Assembly (NCBI GenBank): GCA_020697375.1
Contig: JAJFBJ010000001.1
Location: forward strand, 124,001 to 188,000
Direction of reading: 5' to 3'
Length of the DNA: 64,000 nt
DNA from: Nitrospira sp.
GTDB taxonomy: Bacteria; Nitrospirota; Nitrospiria; Nitrospirales; Nitrospiraceae
Below the pieces are notes generated by a model. The model did not search any database, was not told where the DNA came from, and was given only the letters and a program-made list of their open reading frames with translations. Position 1 is the stretch's first letter. The number at the start of each line of letters is the position of its first letter. Positions 16,960 through 25,813 of this stretch are shown one piece after another. The position numbers were made by a program, and so were the translations under genes.

Positions 16960-19900
16960 TCACTCCTCGCGTTCCTCCAGCCTTTCCATGGCGATGCGCT
17001 TGAGAGCCCGGAGATCGAGCTTGCCCGTTCCCAACAGCGGCAGCGCCTCGACCTTGATGAAGCGGCTGCGCGCAGGCAGGAACAGGTTGGGAAGTCCGCT
17101 TGCCGCGGCTTTGGCCTGGATTTTTGGAATCAAGTCCTCGTCGAGCGTATGGAGGACGGCCAGTTGCTCGCCTTTGCGCTCATCTGGTAGGCCGGTGACG
17201 GCGAAGACTTGATTGTCTTCGCCGGCCGCAGTATGAAGCGCCTCCTCCACCTGCCGATGGGGGACCATTTCACCACCGATCTTGGAAAAGCGAGAGAGGC
17301 GATCGGTGATGGTCAGGAACCCGTCGTCGTCCAGTGTCGCGATGTCACCGGTGTTGTACCAACCTTCTTGCAGAACCTCGACCGTCAGGTCCTCGCGGCC
17401 CAGATAGCCCTTCATCACGTTCGGTCCCTTCACCAGCAACATGCCGGGCTTGCCGATAGCGAGAGGGGCGAAGCTGTCAGGATCGACGATCCGGACGGAG
17501 ACACCGGGAAGAGGCTGGCCGACGGTTCCGCGCCGGGATGCCGGCTGGTAAAACCCGGAGGCCCGGAAGTCAGGACAGTTCACGGCGATGACCGGGGCGC
17601 ATTCGGTGACTCCATAGCCCTCGATCGGTCTGAGCCCGAAGCGGTCCTCGAAGGACTGTGAAACGCGAGACGACAGTTTCTCCGCTCCTGTGAGCACGAC
17701 CCGCAAGGAACTGAACTGCTCCGGACTACAACGCCGTTGATAGAGCTGCAGAAACGTGGGGGTGCAGACGAGAAACGTCAAGCGATGTTTGGCGCAGAGC
17801 TCGCCGATCGCCACCACATCGAGCGGAGAGGGATGGAAAATGATGGCCGCGCCATTGAGGGTGACAAACCAAAACACCAGATGCCCGAACGAATGGAAGA
17901 GCGGCAGAATGCCGAGAATCCGGTCCCGTTCATCCAGGGGAAGGAGTTGGGATACGGCTTGGACATTGGCGTCGATGTTGAAGTGTGTGAGCATCACGCC
18001 TTTAGGCTCGCCGGTGCTCCCGCTGCTGAAGATAATGGTGGCGACGTCATTCATGGTGACGCGTTGCCGTTGGCCGCAGGCGGATTCCAGAACGCGAAGC
18101 GGGACCAATAGGGCAAGGGCCGCGGCCATGGCTTTCTGTGTTCGGCCGATGGTGGCGGCAATATCCTCCAGCCAGAGAATCGTCGGCCCGTCCGGAAGGT
18201 CCAGCTTGGCCTTCTCCACGAACTTACGACTGGTCACAATGGTGCGAATATTCGCCTGGCGCACCGCCGATTCGAGGCCGGCTTTGCCGACGGTGTAGTT
18301 GAGGTTCACGCTGGTGCGGCCGGCAAGCATGGCGGCCACGTTGGTCAGGCCTCCGGCGACGGTGGGCGGCACCAAAAGGCCCACATTCTGTTGTTCATGC
18401 CAATGGGTTTTGAGCGCGCGGGCCAAGACGATGGCGCCGATCAAAGCCTGGAGACAGGATATGCGCGGCCTGGTCGCATCAGCCATCACGAGGCGGAACG
18501 GATGCCGGCGCATGGCCTTGATGAAGGCATGGTGCAGCGGCCGCCGGTCCGGTTTTCGCAAGCGCCAGGCAGCTTCCCCGAGTTCCCGGACGAGCGCGCG
18601 GATTTCATTCGCAGCCGTGCCGGCGGGAACCGGCGTTCCAAACGACACGGTCACGGGATAGGGAATGCGTTCCGGCCACTTGGTGAGAAACCTGCCGCCG
18701 ACAAAACTGAAGATGCTTCCCCAGACACGATCCAGATGAACCGGCAGGACCGGAACATCCCGCCCCTTCAGGATCCGCTCGAAGCCGCGCCGAAAGGGCA
18801 AGAGATTGCCGGTACGGGTGATTTGGCCTTCCGGGAAGATGCAGACGATGTCACCCGAGTCGAGCGCCCTGCCCGCCTCGCGCAAGGCCCGGAGGATGAC
18901 GCGAAGACCGCCGTGAGAAGAAATCGGGATGACATGCAGGGCCTTCAGGAAGGGTTTGAATAGGGGATGGTCGACATACTCTGCATCGACCACGAAGCGG
19001 ATGGGGCGATCCAGGCTGGCGATCAACAGTAATCCATCGATGAACGAAATGTGGTTGGGGACCAGCAGCGCGCCGCCAGTGACCGGGACATGTTCGTGCC
19101 CGACGATGCGGAGCTTGTACAGGGTATTGGTCAGCAGCACGAGCAGCAGCCGAATGAAGGTTTCGGGCATGAGCCACATGGCCCAAATGGTTCCAAGCGT
19201 CGTCACGAGGGCCGTGGCCAGAAAGATGCCGACGGTCGAGAGTCCCGCATTGGCCATAAGTCCGCCGCTCAGTGAGCCTAAGAGGATGCCGGTGAAGACA
19301 CAGGTGTTCTCAAGCGCGATGACGGAGCCTCGCCGGTCATGCGGCGCTCGCCATTGGACCAGGGCATTGATCGGAATGAAGATAAGCGCACTGGAGACTC
19401 CCAGCGCGATCATCAGAATAAGGGTACCGGCGAACTGCGGTACGGACCAGCCGAGGATCAACAGGAACATGGCGACTCCGGCCGCCCCCAATGGCACAAG
19501 GCCGTATTCCACGCGAGAACGAGAAAGCCGGCCGACGGCGATTGCGCCTAATCCGATGCCCACAGAAATCAAGGCCGAAGGCACGGTGGCCAGCGCGTCC
19601 GAAAGACCAAGGACGGCCTTCGCGTACACCAGCACGTTCTGAACCACGAGGCTGGCGATGGTCCAGAAAAAGACCGCGCCGGTGATCGCGAGCCGTAGCA
19701 GGCGGTCTGCGCGTAATGCGGAGACGGCGCCGCGCAGCGTATCGAAGAGGCCCCCTGTGGCGCGAGCGCGTGGCACCGGCGGAACGGCCCAAGCCGCGGT
19801 CAATCCGATCAAAGCAAGCATTGTCAGCGCGAATGGGGCGATCCAGGGGTTGTCTCCCGCGCCGGCCAGCAAAAATCCGCCCGCCGTCGTTCCTGTCAAG

Positions 19901-20412
19901 ATCGCGAGGAACGTCCAGAGTTCGAGGACGCTGTTGCCGCGCGCGAGCTGTTCGTGCGGGAGCAACTCGGGAAGGATGCCATACTTCGCGGGGCTGAAGA
20001 TCGCGCTATGGACTCCCATGCCGGCGAGGATGACGAAGGCCCAGAGGCCGCCCGTTGGATTGGACAGCAGCGCGAGGGTAGCGCCGGTCATGAGTAAGAC
20101 CTCCACGCCTTTCATCGTGATGATAATGGTTCGTTTGCTGATGCGATCGGCAAAGTAGCCCGCCACAAGCGAGGTGAGGACGAGCGGCAAGGTGAAAATG
20201 ATCAGGGCCAACGCGGTCTGATTCTGCGATGCTGTCTCCAGATCCTGTCCGGGCGGCAGCGTGACAGCGACGCTGTGGATGCCCAGGAGCGCCACCATGA
20301 ATTTCCAGGCATTGTCGTTGAAGGCGCCGCAGAACTGCGCGATCAGGAGTCCGCGCAGAGGAAGACGAGGTTGTTGTGAGGTGTCGCGCTGATCGATGGG
20401 TATCTCCTTCAA
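16960..20412 (-). CDS. aas: LplT-PlsC-Aas fusion: lysophospholipid transporter / acyltransferase / acyl-ACP ligase
   Basis: An 1150-residue three-part protein. Residues 1-420 form a major-facilitator transporter of the LplT type (about 12 membrane segments, starting LLIAQFCGAFNDNAWKFM). Residues 430-640 are a PlsC-type acyltransferase with NHISFIDG (HX4D) near 454 and FPEGQITRTG near 524. Residues 660-1150 are an AMP-forming ligase with TIIFSSGSTGEPKGVML near 794 and YNTGDIATLDDDGF. Together they would import lysophospholipid, activate a fatty acid and re-acylate at the inner membrane. In Escherichia coli LplT is a separate gene beside the Aas acyltransferase-ligase. No disruption is seen. 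Confidence 0.9.
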   Translation of the reverse strand: MKEIPIDQRDTSQQPRLPLRGLLIAQFCGAFNDNAWKFMVALLGIHSVAVTLPPGQDLETASQNQTALALIIFTLPLVLTSLVAGYFADRISKRTIIITMKGVEVLLMTGATLALLSNPTGGLWAFVILAGMGVHSAIFSPAKYGILPELLPHEQLARGNSVLELWTFLAILTGTTAGGFLLAGAGDNPWIAPFALTMLALIGLTAAWAVPPVPRARATGGLFDTLRGAVSALRADRLLRLAITGAVFFWTIASLVVQNVLVYAKAVLGLSDALATVPSALISVGIGLGAIAVGRLSRSRVEYGLVPLGAAGVAMFLLILGWSVPQFAGTLILMIALGVSSALIFIPINALVQWRAPHDRRGSVIALENTCVFTGILLGSLSGGLMANAGLSTVGIFLATALVTTLGTIWAMWLMPETFIRLLLVLLTNTLYKLRIVGHEHVPVTGGALLVPNHISFIDGLLLIASLDRPIRFVVDAEYVDHPLFKPFLKALHVIPISSHGGLRVILRALREAGRALDSGDIVCIFPEGQITRTGNLLPFRRGFERILKGRDVPVLPVHLDRVWGSIFSFVGGRFLTKWPERIPYPVTVSFGTPVPAGTAANEIRALVRELGEAAWRLRKPDRRPLHHAFIKAMRRHPFRLVMADATRPRISCLQALIGAIVLARALKTHWHEQQNVGLLVPPTVAGGLTNVAAMLAGRTSVNLNYTVGKAGLESAVRQANIRTIVTSRKFVEKAKLDLPDGPTILWLEDIAATIGRTQKAMAAALALLVPLRVLESACGQRQRVTMNDVATIIFSSGSTGEPKGVMLTHFNIDANVQAVSQLLPLDERDRILGILPLFHSFGHLVFWFVTLNGAAIIFHPSPLDVVAIGELCAKHRLTFLVCTPTFLQLYQRRCSPEQFSSLRVVLTGAEKLSSRVSQSFEDRFGLRPIEGYGVTECAPVIAVNCPDFRASGFYQPASRRGTVGQPLPGVSVRIVDPDSFAPLAIGKPGMLLVKGPNVMKGYLGREDLTVEVLQEGWYNTGDIATLDDDGFLTITDRLSRFSKIGGEMVPHRQVEEALHTAAGEDNQVFAVTGLPDERKGEQLAVLHTLDEDLIPKIQAKAAASGLPNLFLPARSRFIKVEALPLLGTGKLDLRALKRIAMERLEEREE

Positions 20413-20431
20413 ATGAATGCTGGGTTTAGTT

Positions 20432-20672
20432 GGATGTTGAAAAAGTCCGCCGGCAGCGTTCTCGCCTCGTTCAGACCATCAACGTATCACTCATGGGATA
20501 AGACCCTGTCTCGGCAGGCTCGGGGTGGGCGGGTACGACCCTCACGCCTTCGGCCCCGGACCGGGACGGCTCACCGTCTTGCCGGGGGCCGCAAGCGTGA
20601 TGCTCGCTATTCTTCGCGTCGCGGACCTCGCGGCGGACTTGCTGGTCGGCCATTTTCAAGCATCCTGCGAGG
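20432..20672. repeat. Intergenic repeat family A, copy 3 (long form)
   Basis: Left end GGATGTTGAAAAAGTCCGCC, core GTTCTCGCCTCGTTCAGACC, then CATGGGATAAGACCCTGTCT and CGGCAGGCTCGGGGTGGGCG, right end GGCCATTTTCAAGCATCC. It holds about 110 extra bases compared with the short copies. Confidence 0.82.
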
Positions 20673-20759
20673 AAATTAGGAGTCACAAGAGTTTCTCAAC
20701 CGCTTATTCGCTTGAGCAATATTCCCAGTCTGACGAAACAACTGAACCGATGCAATTGG

Positions 20760-22643
20760 TTATCGGGGATGGATGAGATTCGGGCTTTCCACGGGTAGCC
20801 CCTCCAGAGCCATGATTCGCAGCGCATTGGTGGTGGGGCATGGGCCAGGTCGCAGCCGATAATCGAAGTGCAATGCGCCTTCGGCCACAGTTTCCTGAAA
20901 GTGCACGTTGGTGACGCCTGGAAGTTGCCGTTCCAATTCGGTCAGTTCCAGGTCGTGTGTCGTGACCAGGCCGAAACCGTTTCCTGCCGCAAGCGCGCCG
21001 ATGAGCGAGCGGCCTCCGATGAGCCGTTCCCGATTGTTGGTGCCCTTGAACACTTCATCGATCAGCCACAGCACCGGAGGTCCCAGTTCATCCTGGACGC
21101 TGGTGAGGATGGTCTTGAGGCGTTTCACTTCGGCATAGAAAAAGGACAGGCCGCCGTCCAGCGAATCGTCCACGCGAATGCAGCTGCCGAGCCGCACGAG
21201 AGACCAGCGAAACGACCCGGCGCAGACCGGTCCGCCGGCTTGCGCCAGGCAAGTATTGATGCCGATGGTCCTGAGAAAGGTGCTCTTGCCCGACATGTTG
21301 GAACCAGTGACGAGGAAGATGCGACCCCGTCCCTGGAGCAGGATGTTGTTGCCGATGCGGGCCGCCGCGGGAATGAGCGGATGCGCCAGGTCCTGTGCGT
21401 CGAGGATTGGTCGATCACCGTTCGGGTGGCCAGCGGCATCCGGTTGATGCAATGAGGGCCAGGGATAGTCCGGGCGCAGGTAAGCGAAGGTAGCCAAGGA
21501 ACTCGCGGCATCCAACTCGGCCAAGGCCTCGAACCACAGCGGCGCGATGGCGGCAATCCGGTCTTGTAACTGCTGCAACCGATGAGTGTAGTAGAGATCC
21601 CAGGGGCCGATCGCATTGATGAAGTAATGCACCAGGGGATGGGCCCGCACGCTGAGCCGGTTCATGATGGAAGCGGCCTGTTTGAGCGAGGCGGAAGGGC
21701 TGGTGCGCTGTTGAAGGAACGGCCGGCAGAGCAGGGCGAGTTCCGGGGATGGCCGATACGATCGCCGTTCCAAATAGCCGAGCACGGCGCTGAGCCGCTC
21801 CAGTTGCCGGTGAAGCGATTGCGCATGGTCGAAGATTTCTTCGGACCGGCTACGGACCGACAAGAAAAAGAAGGCATAGAGCCCGAACGACAAGATCCAA
21901 TAGTTGCCGAGTCCATACAAGAGTTCGGCGACCAGTAGACCGGCGGTCAGAATGGCGAGCAACGATTCGATCAGCAACATGGGGCTTACGCCGGAATGGT
22001 CCACGCGCTTCTGAAGGATCGAGAGCAGCCGGCGACCGTCGATATCGGCTTCATCGACTGCCTGGGCTTCCAGCGACAACCGGTCTCTGAGCAAAGAGAG
22101 TGGAGTCAGTTCACGAATGAGGGTCTGCCGCGCGAGCCACGGCGCCGGGTGAGGCGGCTGTTCGAATAGCCAGGAGGCCAGCCGTTCCCGGCCCTGCGAG
22201 GAAACCGTATTGTCAATCAGGTGGAGTAATGAATGGGGGCCGGCGAGATCGAGGTCCTGAGCATAACCATGTCGCTCCGGCACGGTAACGTGCCGGAGCG
22301 GAATGTCCGGCCATTGTAGACGGATGCGTGCTACGTGGACCCGTTTGATTCTCTGCCAGCGGCGGAGCCGGTGCAAGCGGTCTTCGAGCCTGTTATGATA
22401 CCAAGCCACGATGAGAAACAGAATGAAGAAGGTTGCGAGAGCCGCATTGCCGAGAATGGTCCAGCCCAGTTTGTGGAGCAGGATGGAGCCCAGCAACCCG
22501 CCGAAGAAGATCGCAAAACGCCAGCTCGTGAATCGTTCGCTGACGCAGCTGCCTCTCGCCTCCAGGCGTTCTGCGCGCCGCAGTAGTCGGGTGAGGCTGC
22601 GTTCTCGGGCCGGCGCCTGGCGGGGTTGCTTGTTCGGTGCCAT
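20760..22643 (-). CDS. Membrane-anchored MutS-family ATPase
   Basis: A 627-residue protein whose C-terminal third is a MutS-type ATPase: Walker A TGSNMSGKSTF near residue 450, Walker B LWLIDEVFKGTNN near 526 and VTTHDLELTEL. Before it lie MutS core-like helices and the signature LIDNTVSSQGRERLASWL. Two pairs of hydrophobic segments, near residues 45-95 and 255-300, predict anchoring in the membrane. The mismatch-recognition domain of true MutS is absent. The start at MAPNKQ was chosen because a longer start would overlap the divergent prmA gene. Function is unknown for this membrane MutS subgroup. Confidence 0.87.
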   Translation of the reverse strand: MAPNKQPRQAPARERSLTRLLRRAERLEARGSCVSERFTSWRFAIFFGGLLGSILLHKLGWTILGNAALATFFILFLIVAWYHNRLEDRLHRLRRWQRIKRVHVARIRLQWPDIPLRHVTVPERHGYAQDLDLAGPHSLLHLIDNTVSSQGRERLASWLFEQPPHPAPWLARQTLIRELTPLSLLRDRLSLEAQAVDEADIDGRRLLSILQKRVDHSGVSPMLLIESLLAILTAGLLVAELLYGLGNYWILSFGLYAFFFLSVRSRSEEIFDHAQSLHRQLERLSAVLGYLERRSYRPSPELALLCRPFLQQRTSPSASLKQAASIMNRLSVRAHPLVHYFINAIGPWDLYYTHRLQQLQDRIAAIAPLWFEALAELDAASSLATFAYLRPDYPWPSLHQPDAAGHPNGDRPILDAQDLAHPLIPAAARIGNNILLQGRGRIFLVTGSNMSGKSTFLRTIGINTCLAQAGGPVCAGSFRWSLVRLGSCIRVDDSLDGGLSFFYAEVKRLKTILTSVQDELGPPVLWLIDEVFKGTNNRERLIGGRSLIGALAAGNGFGLVTTHDLELTELERQLPGVTNVHFQETVAEGALHFDYRLRPGPCPTTNALRIMALEGLPVESPNLIHPR

Positions 22644-22672
22644 GGTACCGCTGACGATACTGATAGTCTGAG

Positions 22673-23605
22673 ATGGCGTCAACCACCAAGATAGACCATC
22701 CCGCCGATGACGATTCCCTCTCACCGGTTGCGAGCGACTGGATTCAAGTCGATGTGAGGACCTCACTCGATGCGGGAGAGCTGTTGGGAATCATGAATGA
22801 TCCTGCCGTGACGGGAGCCTGGCAAGAACAGGACTGCATCCATCTCTACTGGCCGGGCGACCGTTGCGGACCAGACACTTGGCAGGAACTCGGACGGGCG
22901 CTGACCATGCTCGGTCATTCCGAACCGGAGCGCGCCATCACCATCAATAGCCTCGCGGATCGCGATTGGAATACCCAGTGGGCGCGTCTGGTGGATTCGA
23001 TCAGGATCGGATCTGTCATCATCCGGCCGAGTTGGAAAGAGGTAGGGTTACAGCAGGGCGAGATCGAATTGATCATCGATCCGAAGCAGGCGTTCGGCAC
23101 GGGCCACCATGCGACCACACAATTGCTGATCGAATGGCTGCAGCAAGTCATTCTGCCTACAGATCGCGTGCTGGATGTGGGGACGGGGAGCGGGGTGCTG
23201 GCGATGGTGGCGTTGAGGCTGGGGGCCGAGCAGGCAGTGGGGGTGGATTTCGATCCTCTGGCCATCGACTGTGCGCGTGACTATGCCCAGGTCAACGGAT
23301 TCGATGAGCGGCTGACGTTGTCGGTCGGACATGCCAAAGAGAAGCTATACGATACCTTCCGACCTACCCTTGTCCTTGCGAATTTGGATCGGCAGACATT
23401 GCTGGTTACTGCGGAGACGTTCGCCAGCTATGCAGCCGATGGCGCGCGGCTCTTGCTGTCCGGTTTGCTGATCGAGCAACGGGTGGAAATCGAAGCCGCC
23501 TATGCCGCCCATGGGATGTATGTAAGAGCCGTACGAGAACGTAACGGGTGGATTGCCCTTGAAGCGGTCGGTATGGAATCCTGCGAGGGAGGCCTCTGCT
23601 CCTGA
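22673..23605 (+). CDS. prmA: Ribosomal protein L11 methyltransferase
   Basis: A 310-residue class I SAM-dependent methyltransferase. The PrmA signature is clear: IDPKQAFGTGHHATTQL before the SAM-binding motif RVLDVGTGSGVLAMVAL, then AVGVDFDPLAIDCARDYA and LVLANLDRQTLL, where most bacterial PrmA proteins have an Asn-containing motif IV. It trimethylates lysines of ribosomal protein L11 in the cytoplasm. It is divergent from the MutS-like gene with only 29 bases between the start codons, so their promoters must overlap or lie inside the neighbour. The stop shares one base with the next start, so it is coupled to the MOSC gene. Confidence 0.92.
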   Translation: MASTTKIDHPADDDSLSPVASDWIQVDVRTSLDAGELLGIMNDPAVTGAWQEQDCIHLYWPGDRCGPDTWQELGRALTMLGHSEPERAITINSLADRDWNTQWARLVDSIRIGSVIIRPSWKEVGLQQGEIELIIDPKQAFGTGHHATTQLLIEWLQQVILPTDRVLDVGTGSGVLAMVALRLGAEQAVGVDFDPLAIDCARDYAQVNGFDERLTLSVGHAKEKLYDTFRPTLVLANLDRQTLLVTAETFASYAADGARLLLSGLLIEQRVEIEAAYAAHGMYVRAVRERNGWIALEAVGMESCEGGLCS

Positions 23606-24099
23606 TGGATGCCATGGAACAGCCGGCCTTTCCCCATGTGCATCAAGTAAGCCTGTCCGATGGCGGAGTGCCGAAACATGCCGTGCCCTCCGCGCAGGTG
23701 ACGGTCGAAGGAGTGAGAGGTGATCGGCAACGCAACCGGAAGGTTCATGGAGGACCGGATCGAGCCGTCTGTCTCTTCTCCCTGGAGGTCATCGAGGCCT
23801 TACGCGCGGAAGGGCATTCCATCGGTCCCGGCTCGGCTGGTGAAAATCTGACATTGGCTGGGTTGGAGTGGTCCAGCCTGAAGCCAGGTGATCGGCTGAG
23901 CATTGGGATTTGTCTGCAGCTGGAAATCATGAGTTACACGGCGCCCTGTCGATGGAACGCTCGGTGGTTCCTGGACGGGGATTACGGAAGAATGTCGCAG
24001 GAGGCGTATCCCGGTTGGAGCCGTCTCTATGCGCGGGTCCTGGTTGAAGGAACGGTGCAGCCTGGTGATAGGGTGGAAATGCGAAGCGCGGAGCGATGA
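23605..24099 (+). CDS. MOSC domain protein
   Basis: A 164-residue protein consisting of one MOSC domain: GVRGDRQRNRKVHGGPDRAV, then ALRAEGHSIGPGSAGENLTL and WSSLKPGDRL. The conserved Cys appears in APCRWNARWF. MOSC proteins bind sulfur carriers or molybdenum cofactor and deliver sulfur to metal-sulfur sites. Translation is coupled to prmA through a TGATG overlap. The specific acceptor is unknown. Confidence 0.9.
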   Translation: MDAMEQPAFPHVHQVSLSDGGVPKHAVPSAQVTVEGVRGDRQRNRKVHGGPDRAVCLFSLEVIEALRAEGHSIGPGSAGENLTLAGLEWSSLKPGDRLSIGICLQLEIMSYTAPCRWNARWFLDGDYGRMSQEAYPGWSRLYARVLVEGTVQPGDRVEMRSAER

Positions 24100-24228
24100 A
24101 TGTTAGTTGTGCCTAAGACTCCCGATCTGTCGATCTGATGACCGGATGATCTGTTGTGTCTCCGGAAATCTTCAGATCAACAGATGCCGGAATCGTTCCT
24201 GGCAACTGTTGAGGATTCACGAGACATC

Positions 24229-24888
24229 ATGAACCGTGTACTCGAACCGGAACTGATGGATGATGTGGCGCAGGCCGGCGCTTATGCGCGGGCTGATTTC
24301 GCGGAAGAAAATCAGGGCTTCGTCGATCGTTTTCGCAGTTATTTCCCAGATTGGACCGGCGGACATATGGTTGATCTGGGATGCGGTCCGGCTGATATCC
24401 CCATTCGCTTTCTCCGCGCCTTTCCCGCCGCACGGGTGACCGCCGTGGATGCCAGCCGTCCGATGCTGGACCTCGCAAGGGAGGCCATTGCCCAGGCAGG
24501 ATTGGCAGACGATATCACGTTGCGCTGCGAGCGCTTTCAAACGCTTGTCTTGGGGGAGCAAGCCGAGGCCCTGCTTTCCAATAGTCTCCTGCACCATGTG
24601 CCGAATCCTCTTCAGTTCTGGTTTCGCGTGAAGCAACTGTCGAAGCCGGGAGCCTGCATCCTGGTCATGGATCTGTTGCGGCCGGAATCTCCCGCAACAG
24701 CACAGACATTGGTGGAGCAGTATGCAGCCGATGAAGACCCGATCCTCAAGCGGGACTTTTACAACTCATTACTGGCGGCGTTTACCGAAGATGAAGTCGC
24801 GGCGCAGTTGGCCGAAATGAATCTATCCAGATTGCTCATCGATGTCCCGGACGACCGGCATTGGGTCGTCGGCGGCGTGATTCCCTGA
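24229..24888 (+). CDS. Class I SAM-dependent methyltransferase
   Basis: A 219-residue methyltransferase. Motif I is MVDLGCGPADIPIRFL, followed by VTAVDASRPMLDLAREA, and the acidic/aromatic region SNSLLHHVPNP that precedes the catalytic strand. The start at MNRVLEPELMDD is chosen because that is where relatives typically begin; two upstream in-frame starts (ATG at 24184 and TTG at 24154) would add poorly conserved residues. The substrate is unknown. A short AT-rich gap containing GATCTGATGACCGGATGATC precedes it. Confidence 0.85.
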   Translation: MNRVLEPELMDDVAQAGAYARADFAEENQGFVDRFRSYFPDWTGGHMVDLGCGPADIPIRFLRAFPAARVTAVDASRPMLDLAREAIAQAGLADDITLRCERFQTLVLGEQAEALLSNSLLHHVPNPLQFWFRVKQLSKPGACILVMDLLRPESPATAQTLVEQYAADEDPILKRDFYNSLLAAFTEDEVAAQLAEMNLSRLLIDVPDDRHWVVGGVIP

Positions 24889-24902
24889 CACCGACATTGA
24901 CT

Positions 24903-25754
24903 ATGCGCCCAGTGCTTCCGATTTTTCTGCTCTGTCTGCTCGCCCTCATTTCCACCGGATCCAGCGGGATTGTCTGGGGACAGCTCGAACAGTTGCGAAA
25001 GCCCCGATCGCTTCCTGAGACCAAGGCCCTTCTCCCTGCTCCCATGGTCGTCATCCCCGAAGGATTCTTTGCCATGGGAGCCGATGGAACCGATGCATTG
25101 GAGGATGAACGGCCGCAACATCAGGTGTGGATTGACCGGTTCGAGATGGATCGCTACGAAGTCACGACTGGGCACTATGCCGAATTTCTCACCTCCACGA
25201 AGCGGCCAGTGCCCTGGCAGTGGGAGGGGGTGAACTTGTCGCAGCACCGGGACCGACCGGTCATCGGAGTCAGTTGGTTCGATGCGGAGGCATACTGCCG
25301 CCGGCAAGGCAAACGCCTTCCGACGGAGGCGGAGTGGGAAAAAGCAGCCAGGGGGATCGACAGGCGGCTGTTTCCCTGGGGGAACCAGGTTCCCACTGAC
25401 CTGTTGGCCAACTTTGCGCTAGGCGCGAGGTTCAGCTATAGCCAAGTGCTGGTGCCGGTTCAGCGTTATGAGGCCGGCATCAGTCCCTATGGGCTGTACC
25501 AAATGGCGGGGAATGTGGGGGAATGGGTGGCCGACTGGTATGGTGCGAGCTACTATGAAATCAGCCCGCCAAGGAATCCCACCGGACCTGATTCCGGGTC
25601 ATTTCGTGTGTTGCGCGGCGGGTCCTGGTCCGACTTGCCGAAATACCTTCTGACCTACGGCCGTTTTAAGCTGCCACCGGAAACCCGTAACAGCTATACG
25701 GGGTTCCGATGTGCCAGGACAACCGGTCCGGTTCCTCCCGCCGCTTCACCGTGA
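24903..25754 (+). CDS. Exported SUMF1/formylglycine-generating-enzyme-like domain protein
   Basis: A 283-residue protein. The first 26 residues (MRPVLPIFLLCLLALISTGS) form a signal peptide. The rest is a SUMF1-type domain: MVVIPEGFFAMGADGTDALE, IDRFEMDRYEVTTGHYAEF, VSWFDAEAYCRRQGKRLPTE, GNVGEWVADWYG and RVLRGGSWSD. True sulfatase-activating enzymes have a Cys pair just after RGGS; here that segment (DLPKYLLTYGRFK) has none, so copper-dependent formylglycine chemistry is unlikely. Related domains bind ligands or form scaffolds in periplasmic proteins. A strong terminator overlaps its stop codon. Confidence 0.87.
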   Translation: MRPVLPIFLLCLLALISTGSSGIVWGQLEQLRKPRSLPETKALLPAPMVVIPEGFFAMGADGTDALEDERPQHQVWIDRFEMDRYEVTTGHYAEFLTSTKRPVPWQWEGVNLSQHRDRPVIGVSWFDAEAYCRRQGKRLPTEAEWEKAARGIDRRLFPWGNQVPTDLLANFALGARFSYSQVLVPVQRYEAGISPYGLYQMAGNVGEWVADWYGASYYEISPPRNPTGPDSGSFRVLRGGSWSDLPKYLLTYGRFKLPPETRNSYTGFRCARTTGPVPPAASP

Positions 25755-25782
25755 GCCGGGCGCCTACTGCGCGCCGGCTCAC
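25751..25782. terminator. Bidirectional terminator hairpin
   Basis: Stem GTGAGCCGGGCGC / GCGCGCCGGCTCAC with loop CTACT, followed by GGTTTCTCGTTCC. It lies between convergent genes, and its left arm includes the stop codon of the SUMF1-domain gene. Confidence 0.7.
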
Positions 25783-25813
25783 GGTTTCTCGTTCCTGTAC
25801 CTGGGCCATACAT

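Noticed and set aside
22644..22766. N-terminal extension of the MutS-like gene
   Set aside because: It would overlap the start of the divergent prmA gene and contains no conserved residues.
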